A stretch of 34,891 nt of DNA from Acidobacteriota bacterium (GCA_018969105.1 JAGWYY010000002.1:1-34891); one strand, 5' to 3'. Shown: positions 9,478-17,536, counted from the first letter of the stretch. The notes: generated by a model not told the origin, from the sequence alone. Made by a program: numbers and translations.

Positions 9478-11216
9478 GGGGCGAGCACGAAGAGGGTCTG
9501 CCCGAACTCCACGGGCTCGGCGTTGCCCACCTTGATCTCCTTGATCGTGCCGGCCCGCTCCGCCGTGATCTCGTTGAAGATCTTCATGGCCTCGATGATG
9601 CAGAGCACCTGGCCCTGCACCACCCGGTCGCCCACCTTCACGAACGGATCGGCGTCGGGGTTCGGCGCCGCGTAGTAGGTGCCCACCATCGGGCTCACCA
9701 CCTTCACGCCGTCGTCGGCCATGGGCACCGGTGCGCCCGAGGCGGCCACGGCGGCAACGGCGGGGCGCACCGTCACCCGCGCGCCGCCGATCTCCACGCT
9801 CACCTCCGACTGCCCTGCGCCCTCCACCACCTCGACGAGGGTCTCGATCAGGCCCCGGTCCACGGCCATGCCGGTCTCGCCGGACTCCTCGGCCAGCAGG
9901 GAGCGGCGGCGGTCCACCAGGCGCTGCCCCGACTCCGGGAACTGCGCGAGGATCACCGCGTCCTCCTCCGACACGTCCGACGGCGCGGCGGCCAGAACCG
10001 CGGCAAGGTCGGGCGGCTCGCCCGTGGTGCCCGCGCCGCGGGCCACCGCGAGGGCGTCCTCCGACACGGGGCCGCGCAGGCGCCCGCGCGGCCCCAAGGC
10101 GATGTCGGCGAGCTCCGGTGATGTCTCGCGCCAGCGCACGCCGTCCATCACGTGCTGGGCGGCCTGGGCCACGATGGCCTCGCCCAGCGGCGGGGCGAAC
10201 GTGACGCCGCCGAGGTCGCTGCACACGGCCGCGCACTCCTCGGCCGCCTCGTGGGCGCGGGATACCAGCCCCTGGCGGCTCAGGCGCGACAGCAGGCCCG
10301 CGGCCAGGTCGGGCGGCAGCTGCAGCTGCGGTCCACCGGCGAGCTCCGCCGCGCGGCGCACGCGCTCAGGAGCCACGAGTGGCCAGATGATGCGCCCGGC
10401 GTCCTCGAGCGCGGGCACGTCGACATCGAACTCCATGTCGCCGCCGTGCAGGGCCACGTGCAGTGCCTCAGCCGACGGGCGCCCGGCCACGAGCGCGGCC
10501 GCACCCACCGAGGCATGCAGGGCATGGGCGCCGGCGAGCGCGGCGCTGAGCGCCGACATCGAGGCCAGGCCACCGGTGGCGCGGAGTGACACCTCCACCG
10601 GAATCGGGCAGCGGTCAACCACATTGCCCACGAGCAGGCCCATGGCCACGGGCGTGAGGTTGCCGCCGAGGTCGGAGATGCAGAGCGAGGTGGCGCCGGG
10701 CAGCTGCGCCAGGGCCAGGGCCTCTTCCGCCCAGCGCGGGTCGGCGGCGTCGGGAACCGGGCCCAGCACGAGGGTGGGCACGAATCCCACGCCGGCCTCG
10801 CGAGCGGCCTCGGCCACGATGAGCAGGGCGTCGGCGTCGTTGAGGGTGTCGTAGGCGCGCACGCGCGATGCGCCGCTGGCGGCGGCCGACGTGATGAGCC
10901 GGGCGGCCACGCCGGACCCCAGCCGCACTTCGCCCAGCAGGGTGCGACCGGTGACGACGATTCCGATCGTGGCGCCACTGGCCTGGCGGGCCACCACGCG
11001 AAGGCGGTCGAGCGGGCTCTCGGTGCGGCCGTCCATGCCCGCGCGGGCGGACGGCGGGTCGAGTACCTCGATGACCCGTGCGCCGATGGGCGCAAGCGCA
11101 GCGGCGGCGGCACCGAGGTCGTCGGGCGCGATGCGCGCGCCCCAGGGCGGCGTGCAGAGGTCACGCAGGGTGACGTCCACGAGGCCGATGTCGATGGCGG
11201 CGGGCTCGGTGCTCAT
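9474..11216 (-). CDS. Fusion protein: degenerate OadA/PycB-like carboxyltransferase domain plus C-terminal AccB-type biotin carboxyl carrier domain
   Basis: 580 aa. N-terminus VDVTLRDLCTPPWGARIAPDDL...ARLITSAAASGASRVRAYDTLND...SLCISDLGGNLTP...VEVSLRATGGLASM...EEDAVILAQFPESGQRL aligns with the OadA/PYC carboxyltransferase fold. C-terminus VSPMVGTYYAAPNPDADPFVKVGDRVVQGQVLCIIEAMKIFNEITAERAGTIKEIKV is a canonical BCCP with the biotinyl Lys codon at 9582-9584. ATG overlaps efp stop; stop overlaps accC GTG. Confidence 0.88.
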   Translation of the reverse strand: MSTEPAAIDIGLVDVTLRDLCTPPWGARIAPDDLGAAAAALAPIGARVIEVLDPPSARAGMDGRTESPLDRLRVVARQASGATIGIVVTGRTLLGEVRLGSGVAARLITSAAASGASRVRAYDTLNDADALLIVAEAAREAGVGFVPTLVLGPVPDAADPRWAEEALALAQLPGATSLCISDLGGNLTPVAMGLLVGNVVDRCPIPVEVSLRATGGLASMSALSAALAGAHALHASVGAAALVAGRPSAEALHVALHGGDMEFDVDVPALEDAGRIIWPLVAPERVRRAAELAGGPQLQLPPDLAAGLLSRLSRQGLVSRAHEAAEECAAVCSDLGGVTFAPPLGEAIVAQAAQHVMDGVRWRETSPELADIALGPRGRLRGPVSEDALAVARGAGTTGEPPDLAAVLAAAPSDVSEEDAVILAQFPESGQRLVDRRRSLLAEESGETGMAVDRGLIETLVEVVEGAGQSEVSVEIGGARVTVRPAVAAVAASGAPVPMADDGVKVVSPMVGTYYAAPNPDADPFVKVGDRVVQGQVLCIIEAMKIFNEITAERAGTIKEIKVGNAEPVEFGQTLFVLAP

Positions 11217-11773
11217 GCGCGGCTCACGTACTCCCGGGTTCGGGTATCCACCTTGATGCGGTCCCCCTCGTTCACGAAGAGCGGCACGTTCACCGTGGCG
11301 CCGGTCTCGAGGGTGGCGGGCTTGGTCACGTTGCTCACGGTGTCGCCCTTCACGCCGGGGTCGGTCTGGGTCACCTGCAGCTCCACCGACGTCGCGGGCT
11401 CGGCGCGGAAGGGGGCGTCGCGCACGAACAGCACCTGCACCTCGGAGTTGGGGGCGATGAGGTCCACGGCCTCGATCGACGCCTTGGGGACGGTCACCTG
11501 CTCGTAGGTCTCGCCGTCCATGAACACCAGGCCGTCGCCGTCCTCGTAGAGCATCTGCATGTTCTTGGTCTCGGTGGTCACGCGCTCGAGCTTCTCGCCG
11601 GCGCGGAAGGTCTTGTCCACCACCGTGCCCTTGGCGAGGCTCTTGAGCTTGGTGCGCACGAACGCCCCGCCCTTGCCGGGCTTCACGTGCTGGAACGACA
11701 CCACGCTCACGAGCTCCCCGTCCACGTCGAGGACCCATCCGTTCTTGAGTTCGTTGCTGCTGATGGCCCCCAC
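11213..11773 (-). CDS. efp: Translation elongation factor P
   Basis: MGAISSNELKNGWVLDVDGELVSVVSFQHVKPGKGGAFVRTKLKSLAKGTVVDKTFRAGEKLE...; GTG start with AGGAG SD. Confidence 0.96.
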   Translation of the reverse strand: MGAISSNELKNGWVLDVDGELVSVVSFQHVKPGKGGAFVRTKLKSLAKGTVVDKTFRAGEKLERVTTETKNMQMLYEDGDGLVFMDGETYEQVTVPKASIEAVDLIAPNSEVQVLFVRDAPFRAEPATSVELQVTQTDPGVKGDTVSNVTKPATLETGATVNVPLFVNEGDRIKVDTRTREYVSRA

Positions 11774-11782
11774 TGACCGCTC

Positions 11783-12853
11783 CTAGATGCTCGTCGTGGT
11801 GAGGTCGGTCGGAACACGGGTGAGCACCTCGCAGCCGTCGTCCGTGACGATGGCGAGATCCTCGATGCGCACTCCGCCGACCCCCTCCAGGTAGATGCCC
11901 GGCTCGATGGTCACCACCATGCCGGTTTGCAGTACTTCCCCGCCCTCCTGACGGAGCCACGGGCGCTCGTGGATGTCGAGCCCCACACCGTGCCCGAGGC
12001 CGTGGCCGAAGTGCTCCCCGAGGCCCGCATCTGCGATGACCCCCCGTGCAACCGAGTCGAGGTCCTTGGTGAGGACTCCCGCCCGGCAGGCGGCGAGGGC
12101 CGCGCGCTGGGCCTCGAGGCACACCGCATAGGCCTCCTCGAGCGCGGCCGGGAGCGTACCGGTGGCGACGGTGCGCGTGCAGTCCGATGCGTAGCCCGCG
12201 TGGCGCGCGCCCATGTCCACCACCACGAGGGTGTCCGCGGCAATCGCCTCGGCGCGGGGCACGGCGTGGGGCAGCGCGCCGTGGGCGCCCCCCGCCACGA
12301 TGATGTCGAAGCTCGCGCCCTCGGCCCCCATCTCGCGCATCCAGCCCTCGAGCGCCCAGCCGGTCGCGGCCTCGGTGCGACCGCCGAAGCCCTCCTCGAT
12401 GAGGCGCGAGAGCGCGGCGTCGGCGATGCGCGTGGCCTCCCGGATGGCGTCGAGCTCCTCTTCCTCCTTCACCACGCGAAGGCCCTCCACCAGGCCCGAC
12501 GTGGGAACGAGGTCGGCACCCGCGAGGCGGCCGGCGAAGCGATCGCGGCGCGCCACCGTGACGTTCTCGGCCTCGATGCCCACGCGCCCCTGCGGCACCA
12601 CCTCCGCCAGGCGGTCCATCAGGTCGCGACCCGCGATGACCACCTCAGTGTCCTCCACCATCTCGCGCGCGGCGGCCGTGTAGCGCGAGTCGGTGAGCAG
12701 CACCCTCTGCCCGGGCGTGACCACCAGCACGCCGTTCGACCCCACGAACCCCGACAGGTACCGGATGTTCACGAGGTCGGTCACCACGAGGGCATCGAGG
12801 CCCTCCTCGCGCAGCACCTCGCCGATGCGCGCCTGGCGCGCGGGGATGCTCAA
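11783..12853 (-). CDS. pepQ: Xaa-Pro aminopeptidase / M24 metallopeptidase
   Basis: VVVDMGARHAGYASDCTRTVATG...HFGHGLGHGVGLDIHERPWL...GMVVTIEPGIYLEGVGGVRIEDLAIV; TTG start overlaps aroQ stop (TTGA). Confidence 0.92.
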   Translation of the reverse strand: MSIPARQARIGEVLREEGLDALVVTDLVNIRYLSGFVGSNGVLVVTPGQRVLLTDSRYTAAAREMVEDTEVVIAGRDLMDRLAEVVPQGRVGIEAENVTVARRDRFAGRLAGADLVPTSGLVEGLRVVKEEEELDAIREATRIADAALSRLIEEGFGGRTEAATGWALEGWMREMGAEGASFDIIVAGGAHGALPHAVPRAEAIAADTLVVVDMGARHAGYASDCTRTVATGTLPAALEEAYAVCLEAQRAALAACRAGVLTKDLDSVARGVIADAGLGEHFGHGLGHGVGLDIHERPWLRQEGGEVLQTGMVVTIEPGIYLEGVGGVRIEDLAIVTDDGCEVLTRVPTDLTTTSI

Positions 12854-13287
12854 GCCGCGAGCTCCGCCTTCAGGATGTCCAGCGCCTCGCGGTAGCCGTC
12901 GGGCCCCTGCCCCTTCACGGTGGCCAGGGCGATGTCGCGCACCACGGACGCCTTGCGGAAGTCCTCGCGGGCGTCCACGTCGGAGAGGTGCACCTCCACG
13001 AAGGGCGCGCCCATCACCTCGAGCGCGTCGCGGATCGAGTACTGGTAGTGCGTCCAGGCGCCGGGATTCACGATGGCGCCGTCGACGGCGCCGGCGAGGC
13101 CGTGCACGTGCTCGAGGAACGCGCCCTCGAAGTTGGTCTGGAAGGTGCCGACGCGCATGCCGCGCTCCTCGCCCCATGCGCGCACCTGTGCCTCGAGCTC
13201 GGGAAGGGTGAGGGTGCCGTAGTGCTGGGAGGGGCGACGACCCAGCATGTTCAGGTTGGGGCCGTGCAGCAGTGCGATGTTCATCAT
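12850..13287 (-). CDS. aroQ: 3-dehydroquinate dehydratase, type II
   Basis: IALLHGPNLNMLGRRPSQHYGTLTLPELE...QTNFEGAFLEHVHGL...IVNPGAWTHYQYSIRDALEV...PFVEVHLSDVDARE. Confidence 0.96.
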   Translation of the reverse strand: MMNIALLHGPNLNMLGRRPSQHYGTLTLPELEAQVRAWGEERGMRVGTFQTNFEGAFLEHVHGLAGAVDGAIVNPGAWTHYQYSIRDALEVMGAPFVEVHLSDVDAREDFRKASVVRDIALATVKGQGPDGYREALDILKAELAA

Positions 13288-14381
13288 GGGAGCAGCTCCT
13301 CCACGGCCGCGCGCACCACGGCCGGGTCGGGGTCCTGGTGGGTGAGGACGTCACCGGGCGCGCGCAGCAGCACCATGTTCAGCGCCCGGCCGTCCGACTT
13401 CTTGTCGCGCGACATGATCTCGATCACCGCGTCCACGTCCACCGACGCATCGAGCTGCACGGGCAGGCCGTGGCGACCCAGCGTGTCGGCCGTGCGGTCG
13501 CGCCATGCGGGGTCGAGCCCCAGCGCCTGCTCGCTCACGCGCAGCGCCACGAGCAGCCCCAGCGAGATCGCCTCGCCGTGGTGGTAGAGGTCGTATCCGG
13601 CGGCGGCCTCGATGCCGTGGCCGGCCGTGTGGCCGAGGTTGAGGATCGCCCGGCGACCCAGGTCGAACTCGTCCTCTGCCACCACCGCGAGCTTGCACTC
13701 GGCGCAGCGGCGGATGAGGTCGGCCAGTTCGTCGTCGGGACCGGGGAGATCGGGCCAGGCGGCCACCATGTCCATCAGCTCGCCGCCCACGAGCAGGCCG
13801 TACTTCACCACCTCGGCGAAGCCGCACGAGAGCTCACGGGGCGGGAGCGTGGCGAGCACGGAGGTGTCCATCACCACGGCCTCGGGCTGGTACACGGCGC
13901 CCACGTAGTTCTTGCCCTCGGGGAGGTCCACGCCCGTCTTTCCCCCGAGCGAGGAGTCCACCATCGCCAGCAGGGTCGTCGGCGCCTGCACCAGGCGCAC
14001 GCCGCGCTGGTAGGACGCCGCGAGGAACCCCGCGAGGTCGCCCACCACTCCGCCGCCCACGGCCACCACGGCATCGCGGCGGCGGATTCCCGCGCGGGCG
14101 CAGGCCCGGCTCAGGCGCTCGATCTCGCCCAGGTTCTTCGAGGCCTCGCCCGAGGGCACGGGCTCCACGTGCACGCGCAGCCCCGCGTCGCGGCACGAGG
14201 CGGCCACCCGCTCGCCGGCGGAGGCGATGCCGTCGTCCACCACCACCATGGCGCCATCGCCCTCGTCCCGGGCGGCCAGCAGCGGTCCGACCATGTCCAG
14301 CGCGCCGGCGCCGAGGTGCACCGGCACCTCGCGCGCGCCGATGATGGCGGTGATCGCAGGGTCGCGGGCGGTCGTGCTCAC
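13284..14381 (-). CDS. aroB: 3-dehydroquinate synthase
   Basis: VAVGGGVVGDLAGFLAASYQRGVRLVQAPTTLLAMVDSSLGGKTGVDLPEGKNYVGAVYQP...LNLGHTAGHGIEAAAGYDLYHHGEAI. Confidence 0.96.
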   Translation of the reverse strand: MSTTARDPAITAIIGAREVPVHLGAGALDMVGPLLAARDEGDGAMVVVDDGIASAGERVAASCRDAGLRVHVEPVPSGEASKNLGEIERLSRACARAGIRRRDAVVAVGGGVVGDLAGFLAASYQRGVRLVQAPTTLLAMVDSSLGGKTGVDLPEGKNYVGAVYQPEAVVMDTSVLATLPPRELSCGFAEVVKYGLLVGGELMDMVAAWPDLPGPDDELADLIRRCAECKLAVVAEDEFDLGRRAILNLGHTAGHGIEAAAGYDLYHHGEAISLGLLVALRVSEQALGLDPAWRDRTADTLGRHGLPVQLDASVDVDAVIEIMSRDKKSDGRALNMVLLRAPGDVLTHQDPDPAVVRAAVEELLP

Positions 14382-14908
14382 CCGGCCTGGTCCTCGTCGG
14401 AGCCGCCGCCGTCCGCCCACTCGGCCAGCACCCGGGCCACGTCGTCGGCGGGCAGCGCGGCGTCGAGGATCACGTCGGCCGCCTCCCGGTACACATGCTC
14501 GCGCTCGCCGGCGCGGCGGATGAACCGGTCGCGGTCCTGCGCGAGCGGGCGACCCGGAAGACCGCCCACGCGGTCCCAGGCGACCTCGGGGCTGATGCGC
14601 AGCCATGCAACCCAGGCCGTGCGTCCCAGCAGGTCGCGCGTGCGCTTGCTGCCCAGCGCCCCGCCACCGAGCGCCAGCACGCCGGGCTCGGCCGCGAGGT
14701 TCTCGCGGATGAGGTCCTCCTCGGTGCGCCGGAACCACAGCTCGCCGCGCTGCGCGAAGATCTCCGGGATCGACTGGCCGGCGTGGGCCACGATGAGGTC
14801 GTCCACGTCAAGGAACTGCACGCCGAGGATCTCCGCGGCCTTCCGGCCCACGGTGCTCTTGCCCGCGCCCATGTACCCCGCGAGCGCGATCCAGCGCTCC
14901 GTGGCCAC
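14378..14908 (-). CDS. aroK: Shikimate kinase
   Basis: VATERWIALAGYMGAGKSTVGRKAAEILGVQFLDVDDLIVAHAGQSIPEIFAQRGELWFRRTEEDLI...LGGGALG. Confidence 0.94.
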   Translation of the reverse strand: MATERWIALAGYMGAGKSTVGRKAAEILGVQFLDVDDLIVAHAGQSIPEIFAQRGELWFRRTEEDLIRENLAAEPGVLALGGGALGSKRTRDLLGRTAWVAWLRISPEVAWDRVGGLPGRPLAQDRDRFIRRAGEREHVYREAADVILDAALPADDVARVLAEWADGGGSDEDQAG

Positions 14909-14909
14909 G

Positions 14910-16070
14910 CTACTGCGCCAGGACCGCGCGGTAGCGGTCCACCGCGGCGTCGAGGGATGCGATGGAGTCACCGCCGAACTTGTCGACCAGGGCCTGCGCG
15001 AGCACGAAGGCGATGACGGCCTCGCCGATCACCGCCGCGGCGGGCACGGCGCAGATGTCGGAGCGCTCCTTGAAGGCCGAGGTGGCCTCCTTGCTCTGCA
15101 CGTCCACCGACGCCAGCGGACGGCTGAGCGTGGCGATGGGCTTCATCGCGGCGCGCACCACCAGCGGGGCACCGTGCGTCATGCCGCCCTCGAGGCCGCC
15201 CGAGCGGTTGGTGTTGCGGTGGTACCCGCGCTCCTCCGACCAGAAGATCTCGTCGTGGGCGGCGCTGCCGCGGATGCGCCCGAGCTCGAAGCCCGCGCCG
15301 ATCTCCACGCCCTTGATGGCCTGCACGCCCAGCATCGCCTGGCCGATGCGGCCGTCGAGGCGCGTGTCGCCGCTCACGTGGCTTCCGAGTCCGGGAAGCG
15401 GATCGAACACCCACACCTCGAAGATGCCGCCGAGCGTGTCGCTGTCCTGGCCGGCCGCCTTGATGGCCGCCCGCATGCGGTCGGATGCCCCGGGGTCGAG
15501 CGCGCGCACCGGGCTGTCGTCCACGCCGTCGAAGTCGGCCAGCGCCAGGTCGTCGCGGGTGGGCGCGGCCTCCGGGCCGATCTGCACCACGTGGCTGCGC
15601 ACCTCCATGCCGTACCGGCGCAGCAGCGCCTTGGCCACGCCGCCCGCGGCCACGCGCGCGGCGGTCTCGCGGGCGCTGGCGCGCTCGAGGATGTTGCGCA
15701 GGTCGTCGGTCTCGTACTTCTGCATGCCCGCCAGGTCGGCGTGCCCGGGCCGCGGAAGCGTGATGGGGTCCACCTCGGAGGCGGGCTCCCAGATGGCCAT
15801 GCGGTCCTCCGACCAGTTGGCGAAGTCGCGGTTCATCACCATGAGGGCCACGGGGCTGCCCAGGGTGCGCCCATGGCGGATCCCGGCCGTCACCTGCACG
15901 CGGTCGGTCTCGATCTTCTGGCGCCCGCCGCGCCCATAGCCCAGCTGGCGGCGCGCGAGATCGGCGTCGATGTCATCGGGCGTAAGGGGCAGGCCGGCCG
16001 GGAGCCCCTCGATGATCGTGGTCAGGGCCGGGCCGTGCGACTCCCCCGCGGTGCGGTAGGTGAGCGCCAT
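14910..16070 (-). CDS. aroC: Chorismate synthase
   Basis: MALTYRTAGESHGPALTTIIEGLPAGLPLTPDDIDADLARRQLGYGRGGRQKIETDRVQVTAGIRHGRTLGSPVAL.... Confidence 0.97.
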   Translation of the reverse strand: MALTYRTAGESHGPALTTIIEGLPAGLPLTPDDIDADLARRQLGYGRGGRQKIETDRVQVTAGIRHGRTLGSPVALMVMNRDFANWSEDRMAIWEPASEVDPITLPRPGHADLAGMQKYETDDLRNILERASARETAARVAAGGVAKALLRRYGMEVRSHVVQIGPEAAPTRDDLALADFDGVDDSPVRALDPGASDRMRAAIKAAGQDSDTLGGIFEVWVFDPLPGLGSHVSGDTRLDGRIGQAMLGVQAIKGVEIGAGFELGRIRGSAAHDEIFWSEERGYHRNTNRSGGLEGGMTHGAPLVVRAAMKPIATLSRPLASVDVQSKEATSAFKERSDICAVPAAAVIGEAVIAFVLAQALVDKFGGDSIASLDAAVDRYRAVLAQ

Positions 16071-16079
16071 CGGGCTCGC

Positions 16080-16085
16080 AGCATA
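16080..16085 (-). promoter_or_regulatory. Candidate -10 TATGCT, 9 nt before aroC ATG
   Basis: Minus strand TATGCT-gcgagcccg-ATG. Confidence 0.5.
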
Positions 16086-16094
16086 CCGCCCCAT

Positions 16095-16135
16095 CGGGCG
16101 CGCACCGGGCGCGCACCGAGCGCGCACCGGGCGCG
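16095..16135. repeat. 11-bp tandem direct repeats (about 3.7 copies) upstream of the aro operon
   Basis: cgggcgcgcac (16095-16105), cgggcgcgcac (16106-16116), cgagcgcgcac (16117-16127), cgggcgcg (16128-16135). Confidence 0.75.
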
Positions 16136-16137
16136 GA

Positions 16138-17034
16138 TCAGGCCGCCCGCTGCCTCCGCGCGCCCTGCGGGCGCCGCTCCCCCTGCTTCACCCGCGCGTG
16201 GGGGTGCATGAGCAGGTACGCGCTCGCGAGCCCGCTCCACTCCCCGTAGCCCTCCACCAGGGCCCGTGTCTCCTCCGCCTCGGGCCAGCGGCCGGTCTCG
16301 GCCGCCACGATGCGCATGAGGCCCAGATCACCCACCACCGGCGCGTCGAAGCGCCCGAGGCCGTAGGTGCCGATGACCCCGGCGCTCCACGGCCCGAGCC
16401 AGGGCTCGCGGGTGACGCGGGCCGTCATGCGATCGGTGGGCACGTCGCGCAGGCGCTCGAGGTCGATTGCGCGGGCGATGCGGGTCATCGCCCCGGCGCG
16501 GCGCGCAGCCAGGCCGGTGGACACCGCCCGCGCGGGCTGCAGCGAGGCAAGGTCGGCCGACGTCGGCGGCTCCACCAGCCCATCGGCCGCGCGCGCGGAT
16601 GCCATGGCCACGATGTCGCGCTCCATGCGGGCGGCCTCCCGCCCGGTCACCAGCTGCCCGCAGGCGGCGGTGATCACCGACTGCGCCACCGTGCCGCGCC
16701 GGGCCGGTCGGTATCCCGCCCGCCGCACGCTCACCGGGGCCATGCGCGCATCGCGCCGGGCCATGCGCAGGAAGGGCGCATGGTCGTCGTCGAGGGCCAG
16801 CACGAACCTCAGCGCATCAACGGCGCTCGCCACGTCGGCGCCGCGCACGGCCGCCTCGAGCTCACCGTCGCCGCGCTGGCGCACCGCCGCGCGCGCCGGG
16901 CCGGCCGGCGTGCCGAGCGCGAGCACCAGCACCGGCCCCTGCCAGCGCCGCGTGCCCCCCGCGCTGCCCCCCGCCGAGAGCCGCAGGTCGTAGGGCGGCG
17001 CCGGCCGCAGGCGCGTGACGATGGCCTGTTCCAT
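16138..17034 (-). CDS. AlkA-like DNA-3-methyladenine glycosylase (HhH-GPD)
   Basis: RLRPAPPYDLRLSAGG...TRRWQGPV... N-terminal domain; ...LERLRDVPTDRMTARVTREPWLGPWSAGVIGTYGLGRFDAPVVGDLGLMRIV (HhH-GPD with catalytic Asp); GEWSGLASAYLLMHPHA. Confidence 0.85.
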   Translation of the reverse strand: MEQAIVTRLRPAPPYDLRLSAGGSAGGTRRWQGPVLVLALGTPAGPARAAVRQRGDGELEAAVRGADVASAVDALRFVLALDDDHAPFLRMARRDARMAPVSVRRAGYRPARRGTVAQSVITAACGQLVTGREAARMERDIVAMASARAADGLVEPPTSADLASLQPARAVSTGLAARRAGAMTRIARAIDLERLRDVPTDRMTARVTREPWLGPWSAGVIGTYGLGRFDAPVVGDLGLMRIVAAETGRWPEAEETRALVEGYGEWSGLASAYLLMHPHARVKQGERRPQGARRQRAA

Positions 17035-17470
17035 GGACCGAGTGTACGAGCGCCACCGGACCGACCACCGCGAGCACCCCGGCCGCGAGGAACGGCGCCA
17101 GCGGCAGCGCCACCGCGGACGGACGCGCACGTCGCAGCGCCGCGAGGACAAGGCCCCAGGTCGCCGCGAGCACGAGCCCCACCAGCACGGCCAGCAATCC
17201 CGGCACCGTTCCGAGGGCCGCGCCGATGAGGGCCGCGAGCTTGACGTCGCCCATTCCCATGCCCTCGGGCCTCACCAGCGCGGGAACGAGCAGCAGCAGG
17301 CCCACCACGCCCGCCGACGCCAGCGGCCCCCACCAGGGGCCCTCGCCCAGGCCGCCGATGACCAGCACGACCACCAGGGCCGGCAGCACCACGACGTCCG
17401 GGATGATGCGGCTGCGGAGGTCGCACCCCACCGCGGGCACGAGCGCGATCGCGAGCACCAGCACCTCCAT
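16862..17470 (-). CDS. Type IV prepilin peptidase-like (A24 / TadV-CpaA-type) membrane protease
   Basis: MEVLVLAIALVPAVGCDLRSRIIPDVVVLPALVVVL...VRPEGMGMGDVKLAALIGAALG; D..(S)RIIPD and GMGMGDVKL motifs. The 3' part overlaps alkA by 173 nt in another frame. Confidence 0.8.
   Translation of the reverse strand: MEVLVLAIALVPAVGCDLRSRIIPDVVVLPALVVVLVIGGLGEGPWWGPLASAGVVGLLLLVPALVRPEGMGMGDVKLAALIGAALGTVPGLLAVLVGLVLAATWGLVLAALRRARPSAVALPLAPFLAAGVLAVVGPVALVHSVHGTGHRHAPAAGAALRPAALGGGQRGGHAALAGAGAGARARHAGRPGARGGAPARRR
17041..17046 (-). promoter_or_regulatory. Candidate -10 TACACT, 6 nt before alkA ATG, inside the prepilin peptidase CDS
   Basis: Minus strand TACACT-cggtcc-ATG; same hexamer and spacing as dxs. 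Confidence 0.55.
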
Positions 17471-17476
17471 GGGCCC

Positions 17477-17482
17477 ACCCTA
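17477..17482 (-). promoter_or_regulatory. Candidate -10 TAGGGT, 6 nt before prepilin peptidase ATG
   Basis: Minus strand TAGGGT-gggccc-ATG. Confidence 0.45.
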
Positions 17483-17530
17483 TGGCGGCATGCGTGCCGG
17501 GGGTGCGACGGTTCGTGCCGAGGCCGCCTC

Positions 17531-17536
17531 TATGCT
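17531..17536 (+). promoter_or_regulatory. Candidate -10 TATGCT, 8 nt before rnhA ATG
   Basis: TATGCT-gcgcgccg-ATG; same hexamer as aroC. Confidence 0.5.

Noticed and set aside
11217-12122. N-terminal extension of the 882-aa ORF before the carboxyltransferase-BCCP fusion
   Set aside because: Out-of-frame reading of efp and pepQ; the true start is ATG 11216 overlapping the efp stop.
16095-16135. CRISPR-like reading of the short repeats
   Set aside because: Repeats are contiguous 11-mers with no spacers and no cas genes nearby.
13272-16211. 979-aa plus-strand ORF opposite aroB/aroK/aroC
   Set aside because: Antisense shadow ORF of high-GC third-codon bias; low-complexity His/Arg/Ala/Gly composition and no family motif, while the minus strand encodes three clear enzymes.
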